Assembly: GCA_052140165.1 (NCBI GenBank)
Contig: JBKQUM010000073.1
Span: 1 to 64,000, forward strand
Length of the DNA: 64,000 nt
Direction of reading: 5' to 3'
Source: Bog-473 sp052140165
Lineage (GTDB): Bacteria; Actinomycetota; Acidimicrobiia; Acidimicrobiales; RAAP-2
Shown here piece after piece: positions 51,738 through 60,062 of the stretch. A model generated the notes under the pieces. The model saw nothing but the letters and a program-made list of their open reading frames with translations, searched no databases and had not been told where the DNA came from. A program made the position numbers and the translations under genes. The first letter of the stretch is position 1, and each line of letters begins with the position of its first letter.

Positions 51738-51787
51738 AGGCAGGACGATCGAGTCGGGCTCCCGAGCCCCGGCCGGGGAGGACGACG

Positions 51788-53224
51788 GTGGCCAGCATGC
51801 GACAGGCGGAGTTCAAGGAGATGCCCGGCGCCGCACCGGACGTCATGCGGGACTACGACCTGGCGACGCTCGGTTACGAGGAGACCGAGTTCAGCGTCGC
51901 GGGGACCGCGACGTCGTACGATTTGCAGGGGGAACGCGGCGCGGACGGTCGCTGGGATGTCACCCCCGGTGCCGAGGCGTCGTTCCGAACACGGATCTTG
52001 GTGCGCCGACCCATCGACCCGGACCGCTTCAGTGGCACGGTCGTGGTGGAGTGGCACAACGTGTCGGCGGGCATCGACGCCGCCCCGGATTGGGGCTTCT
52101 TCCACCGTCACCTCGCGGCCCGGGGTCATGCGTGGGTCGGTGTGTCGGCGCAGAAGGTGGGCATCGACGGTGGGGGCTTCGTCGAGAGCATCCACCTGAA
52201 GCGGCAGGCGCCGGAGCGCTATGGCGATCTCGAGCACCCCGGCGATGCATGGTCCTTCGACATCTTCTCCCAGGTCGGTGCACTGCTGCGGCTACCGGCG
52301 GGCGACAACCCGCTCGGAGGTCTGATGCCCGAGCAGCTCCTCGCGGCCGGCGAGTCCCAATCGGCCGCCTGCCTGGTGACCTATATCAACGCGGTCGATC
52401 CCCACGCGCGCCTCTTCGACGGCTTCTTCGTGCACGGGCGCCCCGGTGTCGGCGTCTCGATCGACGGCGTGTTCATCCCCTCCGCCCAGCGCGAGGGGAT
52501 GGAGGCGACGCGGCGCGCCATCTCGTACAAGGGTGAGCGCATCCGCCAGGACGCCCGGGTGCCGGTGCTCGTGCTGCAGAGCGAGACCGACGTCATCCTC
52601 CTCGGGGGCGGCCTCGCTGGGCAGCCCGACTCCGAGCGGATCCGTGTCTGGGAAATGGCTGGTGCGGCGCATGCCGACACCTACACGGTCAGCGCCGGGC
52701 GTTACGACGACGGCACTCTGAGCCCGGAACGCATGGCCGAGCTGCTGCGCCCCACGACGAATCTCATGATCGGGAACACGGATACACCCATTAACGCGGT
52801 GCCCCAGCAGCACTACGTCGCCCAGGCCGCCATTGCCCATCTGGCGCGGTGGGCAGCCGGGGGTGAAGCCCCCCCGTCCGCACCCCGGCTCGATCTCGAC
52901 GTCGAGGGAACGGGCTATCAGCTCGATGATCTCGGCAACGCGCTCGGCGGCATCCGCACGCCGTGGGTCGAGGCGCCCACATCCGTCGTGTCCGGGCTGG
53001 GTCAGACGGGAGAGACGTTCGCCATGCTGTTCGGGCGCACAGAGCCCTTCGACGACGCCACGCTGACGGCGCTGTACCCGCGGGGCAAGACGGAGTACCT
53101 GGAGCGGTTCGCGGCCGCCCTCGACGTCGCGATCGCGGCCGGGTTCATCCTCGGCGAGGACAGGGCGGAGATCCTCTCGGTGGCAGCCGCCTCGACGTAT
53201 CCATTGGTGGTCGCGGAGGCATAG
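51788..53224 (+). CDS. Alpha/beta-hydrolase-domain protein (Abhydrolase_10-like)
   Basis: A 478-residue protein of the large 'alpha/beta hydrolase domain' type. The nucleophile elbow is LAAGESQSAACL (Ser about residue 188), preceded by VVVEWHNVSAGIDAAPDWGF and GHAWVGVSAQKVG; the histidine is probably in WEMAGAAHADTY and the acid in QSETDVI. GTG 51788 follows GGGGAGGACG; ATG 51797 is an alternative. Such proteins are common next to steroid or terpene catabolic genes and are thought to be esterases. It is divergent from the thiolase operon and shares site 7. Confidence 0.82.
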   Translation: MASMRQAEFKEMPGAAPDVMRDYDLATLGYEETEFSVAGTATSYDLQGERGADGRWDVTPGAEASFRTRILVRRPIDPDRFSGTVVVEWHNVSAGIDAAPDWGFFHRHLAARGHAWVGVSAQKVGIDGGGFVESIHLKRQAPERYGDLEHPGDAWSFDIFSQVGALLRLPAGDNPLGGLMPEQLLAAGESQSAACLVTYINAVDPHARLFDGFFVHGRPGVGVSIDGVFIPSAQREGMEATRRAISYKGERIRQDARVPVLVLQSETDVILLGGGLAGQPDSERIRVWEMAGAAHADTYTVSAGRYDDGTLSPERMAELLRPTTNLMIGNTDTPINAVPQQHYVAQAAIAHLARWAAGGEAPPSAPRLDLDVEGTGYQLDDLGNALGGIRTPWVEAPTSVVSGLGQTGETFAMLFGRTEPFDDATLTALYPRGKTEYLERFAAALDVAIAAGFILGEDRAEILSVAAASTYPLVVAEA

Positions 53225-53331
53225 CTCGACGGCCAGTTGGCACCGGGGACGACGGATGGGCGCGGGTAGTCATCGAACGTGAGCGGAAGACGTCGCCATG
53301 TGGGTGACCGCCCCTCGTGCTAAGTTGCAAA

Positions 53332-53349
53332 AAAAGAGGCTCCTCTTTT
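53332..53349. promoter_or_regulatory. 18-bp inverted repeat before the ABC exporter operon
   Basis: AAAAGAGG-CT-CCTCTTTT is perfectly symmetrical (8-base arms, 2-base spacer) and ends 16 bases before the ATPase ATG. An operator is the simplest reading. The rest of the 53225-53365 gap has no recognised feature. Confidence 0.6.
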
Positions 53350-53365
53350 CCTCTGGGGAGGGTGC

Positions 53366-54340
53366 ATGCAACAGGCGGTCGGGGGCAGCGAAGCGGCCGC
53401 AACGGCTCTCGGGCCTCCCGCCATGCTCCGATGTGAGGGCCTACGCAAGCGGTACGGCGACCGGTTGGCAGTCGACGGCGTGTCCTTTTTCATCGCCGAG
53501 CACGAGTGCTACGGCCTGTTGGGTCCAAACGGCGCCGGGAAGACCACCACCATCTCCATGCTGTGCGGGTTGGCGATCCCCGACGAGGGTCATGTCACGG
53601 TCGACGGCTTCGAGGGCGGCACGCTCGAGGCAAAGGCGGCCGTCGGCTACGTCCCCCAGGACCTGGCCCTCTACCCGGACCTCTCGGCCGTGGAGAATCT
53701 GACCTTCTTCGGCCAGCTCTACGGGCTGTCAGGCAAGGAGCTCCAGGCGCGTATCGGCGAGACGCTCGAGCTGGTTGGGCTCGCCGACCGTGGAAAGGAC
53801 CGTATCGGGACCTACTCGGGCGGCATGAAGCGGCGCGCCAACATGGCGGCCGGCCTGCTGCACCGGCCCAAGATGCTCGTGCTCGACGAGCCCACCGTGG
53901 GCGTCGATCCCCAGAGCCGCAACGCGATCCTCGAGACCGTCGGACAGCTCGGCATCGCGGTGCTGTACACGACGCACTACATGGAGGAAGCGGCCAAGTT
54001 GTGCGACCGCATCGGCATCATCGATGACGGCCATCTGATCGCGGAGGGGACGGCGGAAGCATTGATCGACGCCCACGGAGGCCGGGACAAGGTCCACCTG
54101 GCCTCCGAAGGTGCCGACCTGCACGAGCTGGCTGCTGCCTGCCGCGAGCTCGACAACATCCATGACGTGCACGAGGTGGACGGCAACCTCGAGCTGAGCA
54201 CGGACCACGGACCTGCCGTCCTCTCGGCCGTGGTGGCCGTCGCGACGCGGCATGGCGTCGACCTCACGGGGGTGGAGGTGCGTTCGCCCAATCTCGAAGA
54301 CGTCTTCCTGAGTCTGACGGGAAAAGAGCTGCGGGATTGA
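53366..54340 (+). CDS. ABC transporter ATPase (DrrA-like)
   Basis: A 324-residue ABC ATPase of the ABC-2/drug-export type. Walker A GPNGAGKTTT (about residue 53), Q-loop YVPQDLALY, signature YSGGMKRRANMA, Walker B MLVLDEPTVGVD and H-loop TTHYMEEA. A C-terminal extension of about 80 residues (after GTAEALIDAHGG) resembles that of DrrA. CTGGGGAGGG precedes ATG 53366. It is coupled to two permease genes; together they would export a lipid, drug or toxic intermediate. Confidence 0.95.
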   Translation: MQQAVGGSEAAATALGPPAMLRCEGLRKRYGDRLAVDGVSFFIAEHECYGLLGPNGAGKTTTISMLCGLAIPDEGHVTVDGFEGGTLEAKAAVGYVPQDLALYPDLSAVENLTFFGQLYGLSGKELQARIGETLELVGLADRGKDRIGTYSGGMKRRANMAAGLLHRPKMLVLDEPTVGVDPQSRNAILETVGQLGIAVLYTTHYMEEAAKLCDRIGIIDDGHLIAEGTAEALIDAHGGRDKVHLASEGADLHELAAACRELDNIHDVHEVDGNLELSTDHGPAVLSAVVAVATRHGVDLTGVEVRSPNLEDVFLSLTGKELRD

Positions 54341-55464
54341 TCCGCGTCATCGCGCTGAACGAGCTTCGGCGCCGGCTGCGCGATCGCTCCGTCCTCATCG
54401 GCTGCCTCGCCGCTCCGCTCCTCATGGCGGCCGTCCTGGGTCTCTCTTTCGCCGGCAGTAGCTCCGCCGTAGCGGTGCATATCGGTGTGTCGGGCGCGTC
54501 GCCCGAGCTCATGGCTGCCGCTGAGCAGGCCAGCCAGCTGCCGCACGGTGTCACCGTCGTCGCCATGCCCAGTCAGCAGGCCGTCAGGACCGCGGTGGCC
54601 AACGGCAACCTCGACGGCGGGGTAGCAGTGCTGCCCCGGCAGATGCGGTTGTCCAGCCTGCTCATTCCCATCGTCGACCCCGGAGCCACCCACACTCCCG
54701 GGTTCGACGTCGTCACCCGGGGCACCTCGCAACTCGGGCAGGAATACGCAGAGTCCGTTGCCGCAGGCATCTCCAGCGCCCTGTTCGCGGACAAGGTGCC
54801 GCACGGCCCCACGGTCGATCCGGCGACGGTGGCCATCACGACACAGAGCGTGGGCCATTCCGGCAAGGTCAACCTCAATTTCTTCGCACCCAACATCGCG
54901 GTCGTCTTCCTCTTCATTGGCAGTGGTCTCGGCATGCGCTCACTCCTCATGGAGCGCTCTGCCGGTACGCTGGCCAGGATCACCGCCGCACCCTTGCGGC
55001 CGACGCAGATCGTCCTCGGGAAGCTGCTGGCGATCTTCGTGACGGGCCTCGTCACGGTCTTCGTCATCTGGGCCGTGACGACCTTCGCCTTTGGCGCGAA
55101 TTGGGGCGACCCGTTGGGCGTCCTGCTGATGTGCGTGGGTGCCACCGTCGCGATGTGCGGCATCGGTGTGTTTCTCACCTCCTTGGCCAAGACCGAGCAG
55201 CAGGCGTTCGGCATCACGCTGCTCGTCGGCTTGGGCCTCGCCCTGCTCGGCGGCAATCTGCTTCCTTCGGGGTCGCTCCCCGACGCCTTCCAGGTGCTGG
55301 CGCTGGGGACACCGAACGGGTGGGCCCTGGTCGGCTTCGGCCGGCTGGACCAGCTGGGCGAACCGGCGAGCAGCGTCATCGGTCCGTTCTTCGTTTTGCT
55401 CGCCATCGCCCTGGTGGCCGGGGGACTGGCCATGACAAGGGTGCGGAAGATGGTCGAGCCGTGA
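54337..55464 (+). CDS. ABC-2 type permease subunit
   Basis: A 375-residue ABC-2 membrane protein. One helix at the N-terminus (about residues 18-40), a large extracytoplasmic loop of roughly 140 residues and a cluster of five helices from about residue 185 to 370, with the ABC-2 phrase LMERSAGTLARITAAPLRPTQIVLGK. It starts with TTG, overlapping the ATPase stop (TTGA). Usually two such subunits form the pore, and the next gene supplies the second. Confidence 0.88.
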   Translation: MIRVIALNELRRRLRDRSVLIGCLAAPLLMAAVLGLSFAGSSSAVAVHIGVSGASPELMAAAEQASQLPHGVTVVAMPSQQAVRTAVANGNLDGGVAVLPRQMRLSSLLIPIVDPGATHTPGFDVVTRGTSQLGQEYAESVAAGISSALFADKVPHGPTVDPATVAITTQSVGHSGKVNLNFFAPNIAVVFLFIGSGLGMRSLLMERSAGTLARITAAPLRPTQIVLGKLLAIFVTGLVTVFVIWAVTTFAFGANWGDPLGVLLMCVGATVAMCGIGVFLTSLAKTEQQAFGITLLVGLGLALLGGNLLPSGSLPDAFQVLALGTPNGWALVGFGRLDQLGEPASSVIGPFFVLLAIALVAGGLAMTRVRKMVEP

Positions 55465-56504
55465 TCGCGGTCATCTGGGTCAACCTGCGCCGTGCGATGG
55501 GCGACCGCCGACTGCTCATCATCGGCACGCTCGTCCCGGTGGTCATCATCCTCATCACCGGCCTCCTGGAGGGCAGCCCCAAGGAACCGATCGGCCTGCT
55601 CCATCCCTCGGCGCGTCTGCTGCATCTGGCCGAGACGACCGACGGCATCAAGGTCCGGATCGAGAGCAACCGGACCGACCTGACCGACGACATCCTGCGC
55701 GGCCGGGTCGTGGCGGGGATCGTGCAGCTCCCGTCGCAGAGCAATACGGTGCGAGCCGACTTCCTGATCGAATCTGCCACCACGGACGCGGTGCAGGCCC
55801 GGACTGACGTCGTCGCGCTGCTGGACCTCATGGCGGTCGAAGGTCCGGACACCAAGTTCACCGACGCCACGTTGCGGGCGACACAGACCCAGGCGCCGCT
55901 GAGTCCGTTCTGGTACGTGGCTCCCGCCAACCTCGTGCTCTTCATGGGCATCGCGGTGCTGGTGCTCTCCGCCGGCATGGTCGAAACGCGCCGACTGGGC
56001 GTCCTCCAGCGGCTCTCCGCCGCGCCGGTCCACAAGCGGGCCATCGTGTTCGGGCAGATGGCCAGCATGATGGTCACGGCCATCGCGATGGCGGTCGGCC
56101 TCATCTTCGTGGGCATCGTGTTGTTCGACGTCCACTGGGGAAACCCGCTGAGCGTCTTCCTTGTCGTCGCACTTCTCGGCATCAGCATCGCCGCGCTCGC
56201 GGTCATCATCGGCACCTGGTCGCGCTCGCAGGAGCAGGCCATCGCGACGGCTGTGATCGTCGCGATCATCGCCGGCATGCTCGGTGGCTGCGTCTACCAG
56301 CTCAACACGGTCAGTACCACGGTGAAGAACGTCGGGCACATCGTCCCCCAAGCCTGGGCCATGGACGCCTTCATCAAGCTGATCTCCGACCACGCGACGT
56401 TCGCCGACACCTTGCCCGAAATCGGTGCGTTGGCCGCGTTCGCAGCGGTGCTGAGCGGTCTGGCGGTCTGGTACTACTCCCGCAAGGTGTTCTCGACCAC
56501 ATGA
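55461..56504 (+). CDS. ABC-2 type permease subunit
   Basis: A 347-residue ABC-2 membrane protein with the same topology as the previous one: N-terminal helix (about residues 15-35), a large loop, then helices from about 155 to 340, with VETRRLGVLQRLSAAPVHKRAIVFGQ. GTG 55461 overlaps the previous stop in a GTGA junction. It completes a heteromeric exporter with the ATPase at 53366. Confidence 0.88.
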   Translation: MIAVIWVNLRRAMGDRRLLIIGTLVPVVIILITGLLEGSPKEPIGLLHPSARLLHLAETTDGIKVRIESNRTDLTDDILRGRVVAGIVQLPSQSNTVRADFLIESATTDAVQARTDVVALLDLMAVEGPDTKFTDATLRATQTQAPLSPFWYVAPANLVLFMGIAVLVLSAGMVETRRLGVLQRLSAAPVHKRAIVFGQMASMMVTAIAMAVGLIFVGIVLFDVHWGNPLSVFLVVALLGISIAALAVIIGTWSRSQEQAIATAVIVAIIAGMLGGCVYQLNTVSTTVKNVGHIVPQAWAMDAFIKLISDHATFADTLPEIGALAAFAAVLSGLAVWYYSRKVFSTT

Positions 56505-56536
56505 CCGGGGTGCGCAGGGGGAGCCGAGTTCAGTAG

Positions 56537-56553
56537 AATAGAATGTACTGAAT
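56537..56553 (-). promoter_or_regulatory. Shared 17-bp motif, site 8
   Basis: On the minus strand it reads ATTCAGTACATTCTATT, 16 of 17 consensus positions. It ends 47 bases before the P450 start at 56601. Confidence 0.55.
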
Positions 56554-56600
56554 TAGGTCCAGGAGCCCGGGATCCCTGGTGAGACGATCGACGGGGGGAA

Positions 56601-57848
56601 GTGGTGACCGGCACCGCAGCCGCAGGACGGCTCGAGACGACAGACCTGGCCGACCCCGTGATGTTCACGGATCCCTATCCGCGCTACGCCGAGCTGCGCC
56701 GCAGCGCGCCGGTGTCGCGGGCCTACTCCAAGCAGTTGATGGGCGGCACCGGCTACATGCTGACGCGCCATGAGCACGTCCTCCTGCTCCACAACGACGT
56801 TCGCTTCTCGAGCGACCCCACGAGCCAGGGTTCCAGCTTCTTGATGCGGCACCTACCGCGCATGTTCCGGCTCCTGATGAGCAGCATGGTCTACAAGGAC
56901 GACCCCGACCACGCCCGGCTGCGCCGGCTCGTGAACAAGGCGTTCACCCCCCGCATGGTGCAGCAGATGACGGCCGAGATCGAACGCATCGTGACCGAGC
57001 TCTTCGACAAAGCGGAACAGCGGGGGAGCGAGACAATCGACCTGGTGGCCGACATCGCCGTCCCGCTCCCGCTGTCCGTCATCTCGACGATGCTCGGTGT
57101 CGGCGACGAGGACCGGAACGAGTTCCATGTGCTCATGGAGCGCTTCGTGGTGCGCTTGGGCAGCGGCTCGGCAGCCGACGCCATGCGCGCGGTGCCGACG
57201 GCGCGCAAGCTCTACGCGGTACTTGAGCGCCTGGCCGAGCAGCGCCGCAACGAGCCGGACGACGGGCTTATCTCCGCTCTCCTCGCTGCGAGCGAGGACG
57301 GTGACTCCCTGACCCCGGACGAAGTCATCGCCATGATCTTCCTCCTGATGCTGGCTGGGCACGACACGACGGCGAATCTGATCGGGAGCTCGGCGCTCGC
57401 ACTCATCGAGCACCCCGCGCAGGCGGAGCGGCTGCGGGTCGATCCGGTCCTGATGCCGACGGCCGTCGAAGAGCTCCTCCGGTTCACGACGCCCGTCCCC
57501 TGCGGCGCCGCCCGGACATTGCTCGACGACGTCGAGGTCGACGGCACGACGATGCCCAAGGGCAGCAAGGTGCTGGGCATGATCATTTCGGCCAACCGCG
57601 ACGAGACCATCTTCGAGCGTCCGGACGATCTCGATCTGGGCCGGGAGCCGAACCGGCACCTGACCTTCGCCTTCGGGAAGCACTTCTGCCTCGGTAACCA
57701 GCTGGCGCGTCTGGAGGGGCAGATCGCGATCGGTGAGCTGGTCCGGCGCTTCCCCGCGATGCGCCTGGCCGTGCCGAGGGAGGACCTGCGCTACAAGCCG
57801 GTGCAGGCGCTGCGGGGATTCAGGAGCCTGCCCCTGCAGCTTCGTTAG
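56601..57848 (+). CDS. Cytochrome P450
   Basis: A 415-residue P450. I-helix LAGHDTTANLIG, ExxR in EELLRFTTP, and heme loop FAFGKHFCLGNQLARLEG with the cysteine near residue 363. GTG 56601 or GTG 56604 follows ACGGGGGGAA. Site 8 of the shared motif lies upstream. The last 29 bases overlap the convergent DUF222-HNH gene. Third P450 of the window and not closely similar to the other two. Substrate unknown. Confidence 0.93.
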   Translation: MVTGTAAAGRLETTDLADPVMFTDPYPRYAELRRSAPVSRAYSKQLMGGTGYMLTRHEHVLLLHNDVRFSSDPTSQGSSFLMRHLPRMFRLLMSSMVYKDDPDHARLRRLVNKAFTPRMVQQMTAEIERIVTELFDKAEQRGSETIDLVADIAVPLPLSVISTMLGVGDEDRNEFHVLMERFVVRLGSGSAADAMRAVPTARKLYAVLERLAEQRRNEPDDGLISALLAASEDGDSLTPDEVIAMIFLLMLAGHDTTANLIGSSALALIEHPAQAERLRVDPVLMPTAVEELLRFTTPVPCGAARTLLDDVEVDGTTMPKGSKVLGMIISANRDETIFERPDDLDLGREPNRHLTFAFGKHFCLGNQLARLEGQIAIGELVRRFPAMRLAVPREDLRYKPVQALRGFRSLPLQLR

Positions 57849-59007
57849 CCGACGGCCCGCTCCCCCGGGTCCACAACGGCGACGGGCGCGACGTCATGAC
57901 CCGGCCCGTCGGGCCGACGAAGCTCAGTTCCGCGTTGGCGTTCCCGTACATCGTCCACTCTGAGGAATGGACCCGGTGGTGGTGGTGCTCGCACAGCAAC
58001 GCAAGGTTGTCGATGTCAGTCCGCCCATCGGGCTTCCACGGCTCGATGTGGTGGGTGTTCGTGAAGGTCGCGTTCGTACAGCCCGGAAAGCGGCAATGAC
58101 GATCCCGGCGCCTCACCTCGCGGCGCTGCGCATCGGTCGGTTCGCGTCGGGCCCGGCCTTCGTACATGGTGTGGCCGACATCGTCATCGACGGCGATGAC
58201 GATGGTGGCATCACAGGCGATCCGCCGGACGGTCTCCACGCTCAGGAGCCCGTCGCGCTCGAGCTCGCCCGCCAGGGCCGACACTTCGTCCGATCCCCCG
58301 TCGATCAGGGACCCGAGAGGAGTGTGGGCCACCACGAGGTAGGGACTCGGCCCACCTGCGTCCGATGAGCGCAGCAACTGCAAGAAGGCGTCGCACATCC
58401 GCTGATCCCAAGGTGTCTCGCCGTCGGAGGGGATCCGCCGGGCCCGCGTTTCGAGGCAGGCCCGTACCTCGGCGTACGGAGCGGGCGGGAGTTGGACGGT
58501 GACCGTGCGGAACTGGTCGTTGCAGCGGAGGGAGCGACGATGGTGATCGCGCTGCGCCTGCTCCTCGTCCGTCCCGCGGGCGGAGCGCGCCAGCTCGGCG
58601 AGCTGCCGTACCGAGCACTCGGCAGCCCGTTCGCGCAGCTCGCGGTCGGTCTCGGGTGTCGCCACGTCGACCACGGCGCGCACCTTGTCGAAGCTGAGCT
58701 CGCCTGCACTCAGCGCCGTTCCCAGCTCGGGCAGGTCGAACAGCCGTTCCGCCACGTGCGCCCAGGCCCGGGCGGTCGCGGTGGAGACACCGCAGCGCTC
58801 GACGACCCAGGCCTCGAGGGACGTCGCTCCCTCGGCCCGCCATCCTTCGCGCCGGTCGAGCTCGCCCAGGAGCTCGACGAAGCGTCCCGCCAATGCCCCC
58901 ATCTGCCGGACCGTCTCGGCCGCGGATTCCATGAGCACCTCGTCCGAGAGCACCGCCAGCGCCGACCGTCCGCTGACAGTGACGTCGGGGGTGGGTGCGG
59001 CGGCCAT
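57820..59007 (-). CDS. DUF222/HNH endonuclease-domain protein
   Basis: A 395-residue protein with an N-terminal helical DUF222 region (about residues 20-270) and a C-terminal HNH nuclease: CRFPGCTN, then THHIEPWKPDG and NLALLCEHHHHRVH (about residues 320-360). Such 13E12-type proteins are multi-copy in many actinobacteria and have no firmly known function. ATG 59005-59007 begins MAAAPTPDV. Overlaps the convergent P450 by 29 bases. It interrupts the catabolic set and is probably a separate element-like gene. Confidence 0.88.
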   Translation of the reverse strand: MAAAPTPDVTVSGRSALAVLSDEVLMESAAETVRQMGALAGRFVELLGELDRREGWRAEGATSLEAWVVERCGVSTATARAWAHVAERLFDLPELGTALSAGELSFDKVRAVVDVATPETDRELRERAAECSVRQLAELARSARGTDEEQAQRDHHRRSLRCNDQFRTVTVQLPPAPYAEVRACLETRARRIPSDGETPWDQRMCDAFLQLLRSSDAGGPSPYLVVAHTPLGSLIDGGSDEVSALAGELERDGLLSVETVRRIACDATIVIAVDDDVGHTMYEGRARREPTDAQRREVRRRDRHCRFPGCTNATFTNTHHIEPWKPDGRTDIDNLALLCEHHHHRVHSSEWTMYGNANAELSFVGPTGRVMTSRPSPLWTRGSGPSANEAAGAGS

Positions 59008-59030
59008 CGGAGGGGAACGGTCGTACGAGG

Positions 59031-60062
59031 TCAGCCCTTTGTCGAGCGCCTCCGGTTGGCCTCCCACTGGTCGCGGCTGAAGTAGCTCTGGTCCTCGCCC
59101 CAGCCGTCCACCCCGTCGTCCCAGCGCCAGTGGACCAGCGAGTCCCCGCCGTGACCGCGCCAGCGCCGGCTGACCGACTCGCCGCGTACCGACAGCCGGC
59201 GATCGAACTCGTCCACCGTCTCGATCTCGAAGGCGAGCGGCCACCCCGTCCCCGCGTCGAAGCTCACGCGTCGCTCCCCGGCCAGGATGTGACCGTACCG
59301 GCCGCCCCGGAGCAGGAAGCCGCAAGAGACGGGCTCCACCTCGGGCCCGGGCACCGCATAGGTCAGCCAGGCCTCACCCGGGCCCGCCGCGCAGAAGGAA
59401 TAGCCCACCCCTCCGAAGTTCCCCGCCTGAGAAGGCGCGTCGCCCGTGCGGCGACGGTGGCGGCCCTGTGGTCGCGGCCCCCAGGAGCGGTCGCGCACCG
59501 AGTAGCAGTCGATCGGCACCTCCTCGCCGCGCAGCACCATGGTCCCCGTCACGTGGCCCGCCTGGTCGAAGTGCACGCCCTTCCAGAATGGGACCACGCC
59601 CGTCGGGTGCGGGTTCGGCGTCATGATCGCCTCGAACTCCAGGTCCAGCTCGAGCCCCCCCGGGTCCGTGTACGACACGGCGTAGCGCCGCAACGGCTCG
59701 AGCACGCGCACGTGCACCCCGTTGGGCCACTCGAAGTCGCGCATGTCGCGCTCGGCGCGCGGTGGCAGTTGCAGGCCCGAGTACTCGGCCCGGTAGGCCA
59801 GCTCCCAGGGGAGGGCGCCGCGCTCGTCCCACACCCAGGCGCCGCCGTTGCACAGACCGGCGTTGGGGCGGGCCTGGCAGTAGGTCCACCCGCCCAGTCC
59901 CCGCTCGGGCACGTTCCACGAGAACCAGTTGGTCTCGGTCTCCCACCAGCGGTCCGTCATCTCCTCGTCGTGGAAGTCGTCGTCCTCGGGTCCGAACGTC
60001 CGGTACGTGCGCTCCGCACGCCGTCGGTCCAGGTCGACGCCGAACAGCTCCCGGTCGCTCAC
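59031..60062 (-). CDS. DUF7064-like protein of unknown function
   Basis: A 343-residue protein from GTG 60062. Landmarks are DDDFHDEEMTDRWWETETNW near the N-terminus, IDCYSVRDRSWGPRPQGRH in the middle and a tryptophan-rich end. The DRSWGPR phrase is typical of DUF7064-type proteins, which have lipocalin/AttH-like beta-barrels and appear with lipid catabolic genes in actinobacteria and proteobacteria. It is the last gene of the minus-strand operon and overlaps the phosphotransferase stop in a GTGA junction. No catalytic residues can be identified; a hydrophobic ligand-binding role is a guess. Confidence 0.65.
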   Translation of the reverse strand: MSDRELFGVDLDRRRAERTYRTFGPEDDDFHDEEMTDRWWETETNWFSWNVPERGLGGWTYCQARPNAGLCNGGAWVWDERGALPWELAYRAEYSGLQLPPRAERDMRDFEWPNGVHVRVLEPLRRYAVSYTDPGGLELDLEFEAIMTPNPHPTGVVPFWKGVHFDQAGHVTGTMVLRGEEVPIDCYSVRDRSWGPRPQGRHRRRTGDAPSQAGNFGGVGYSFCAAGPGEAWLTYAVPGPEVEPVSCGFLLRGGRYGHILAGERRVSFDAGTGWPLAFEIETVDEFDRRLSVRGESVSRRWRGHGGDSLVHWRWDDGVDGWGEDQSYFSRDQWEANRRRSTKG

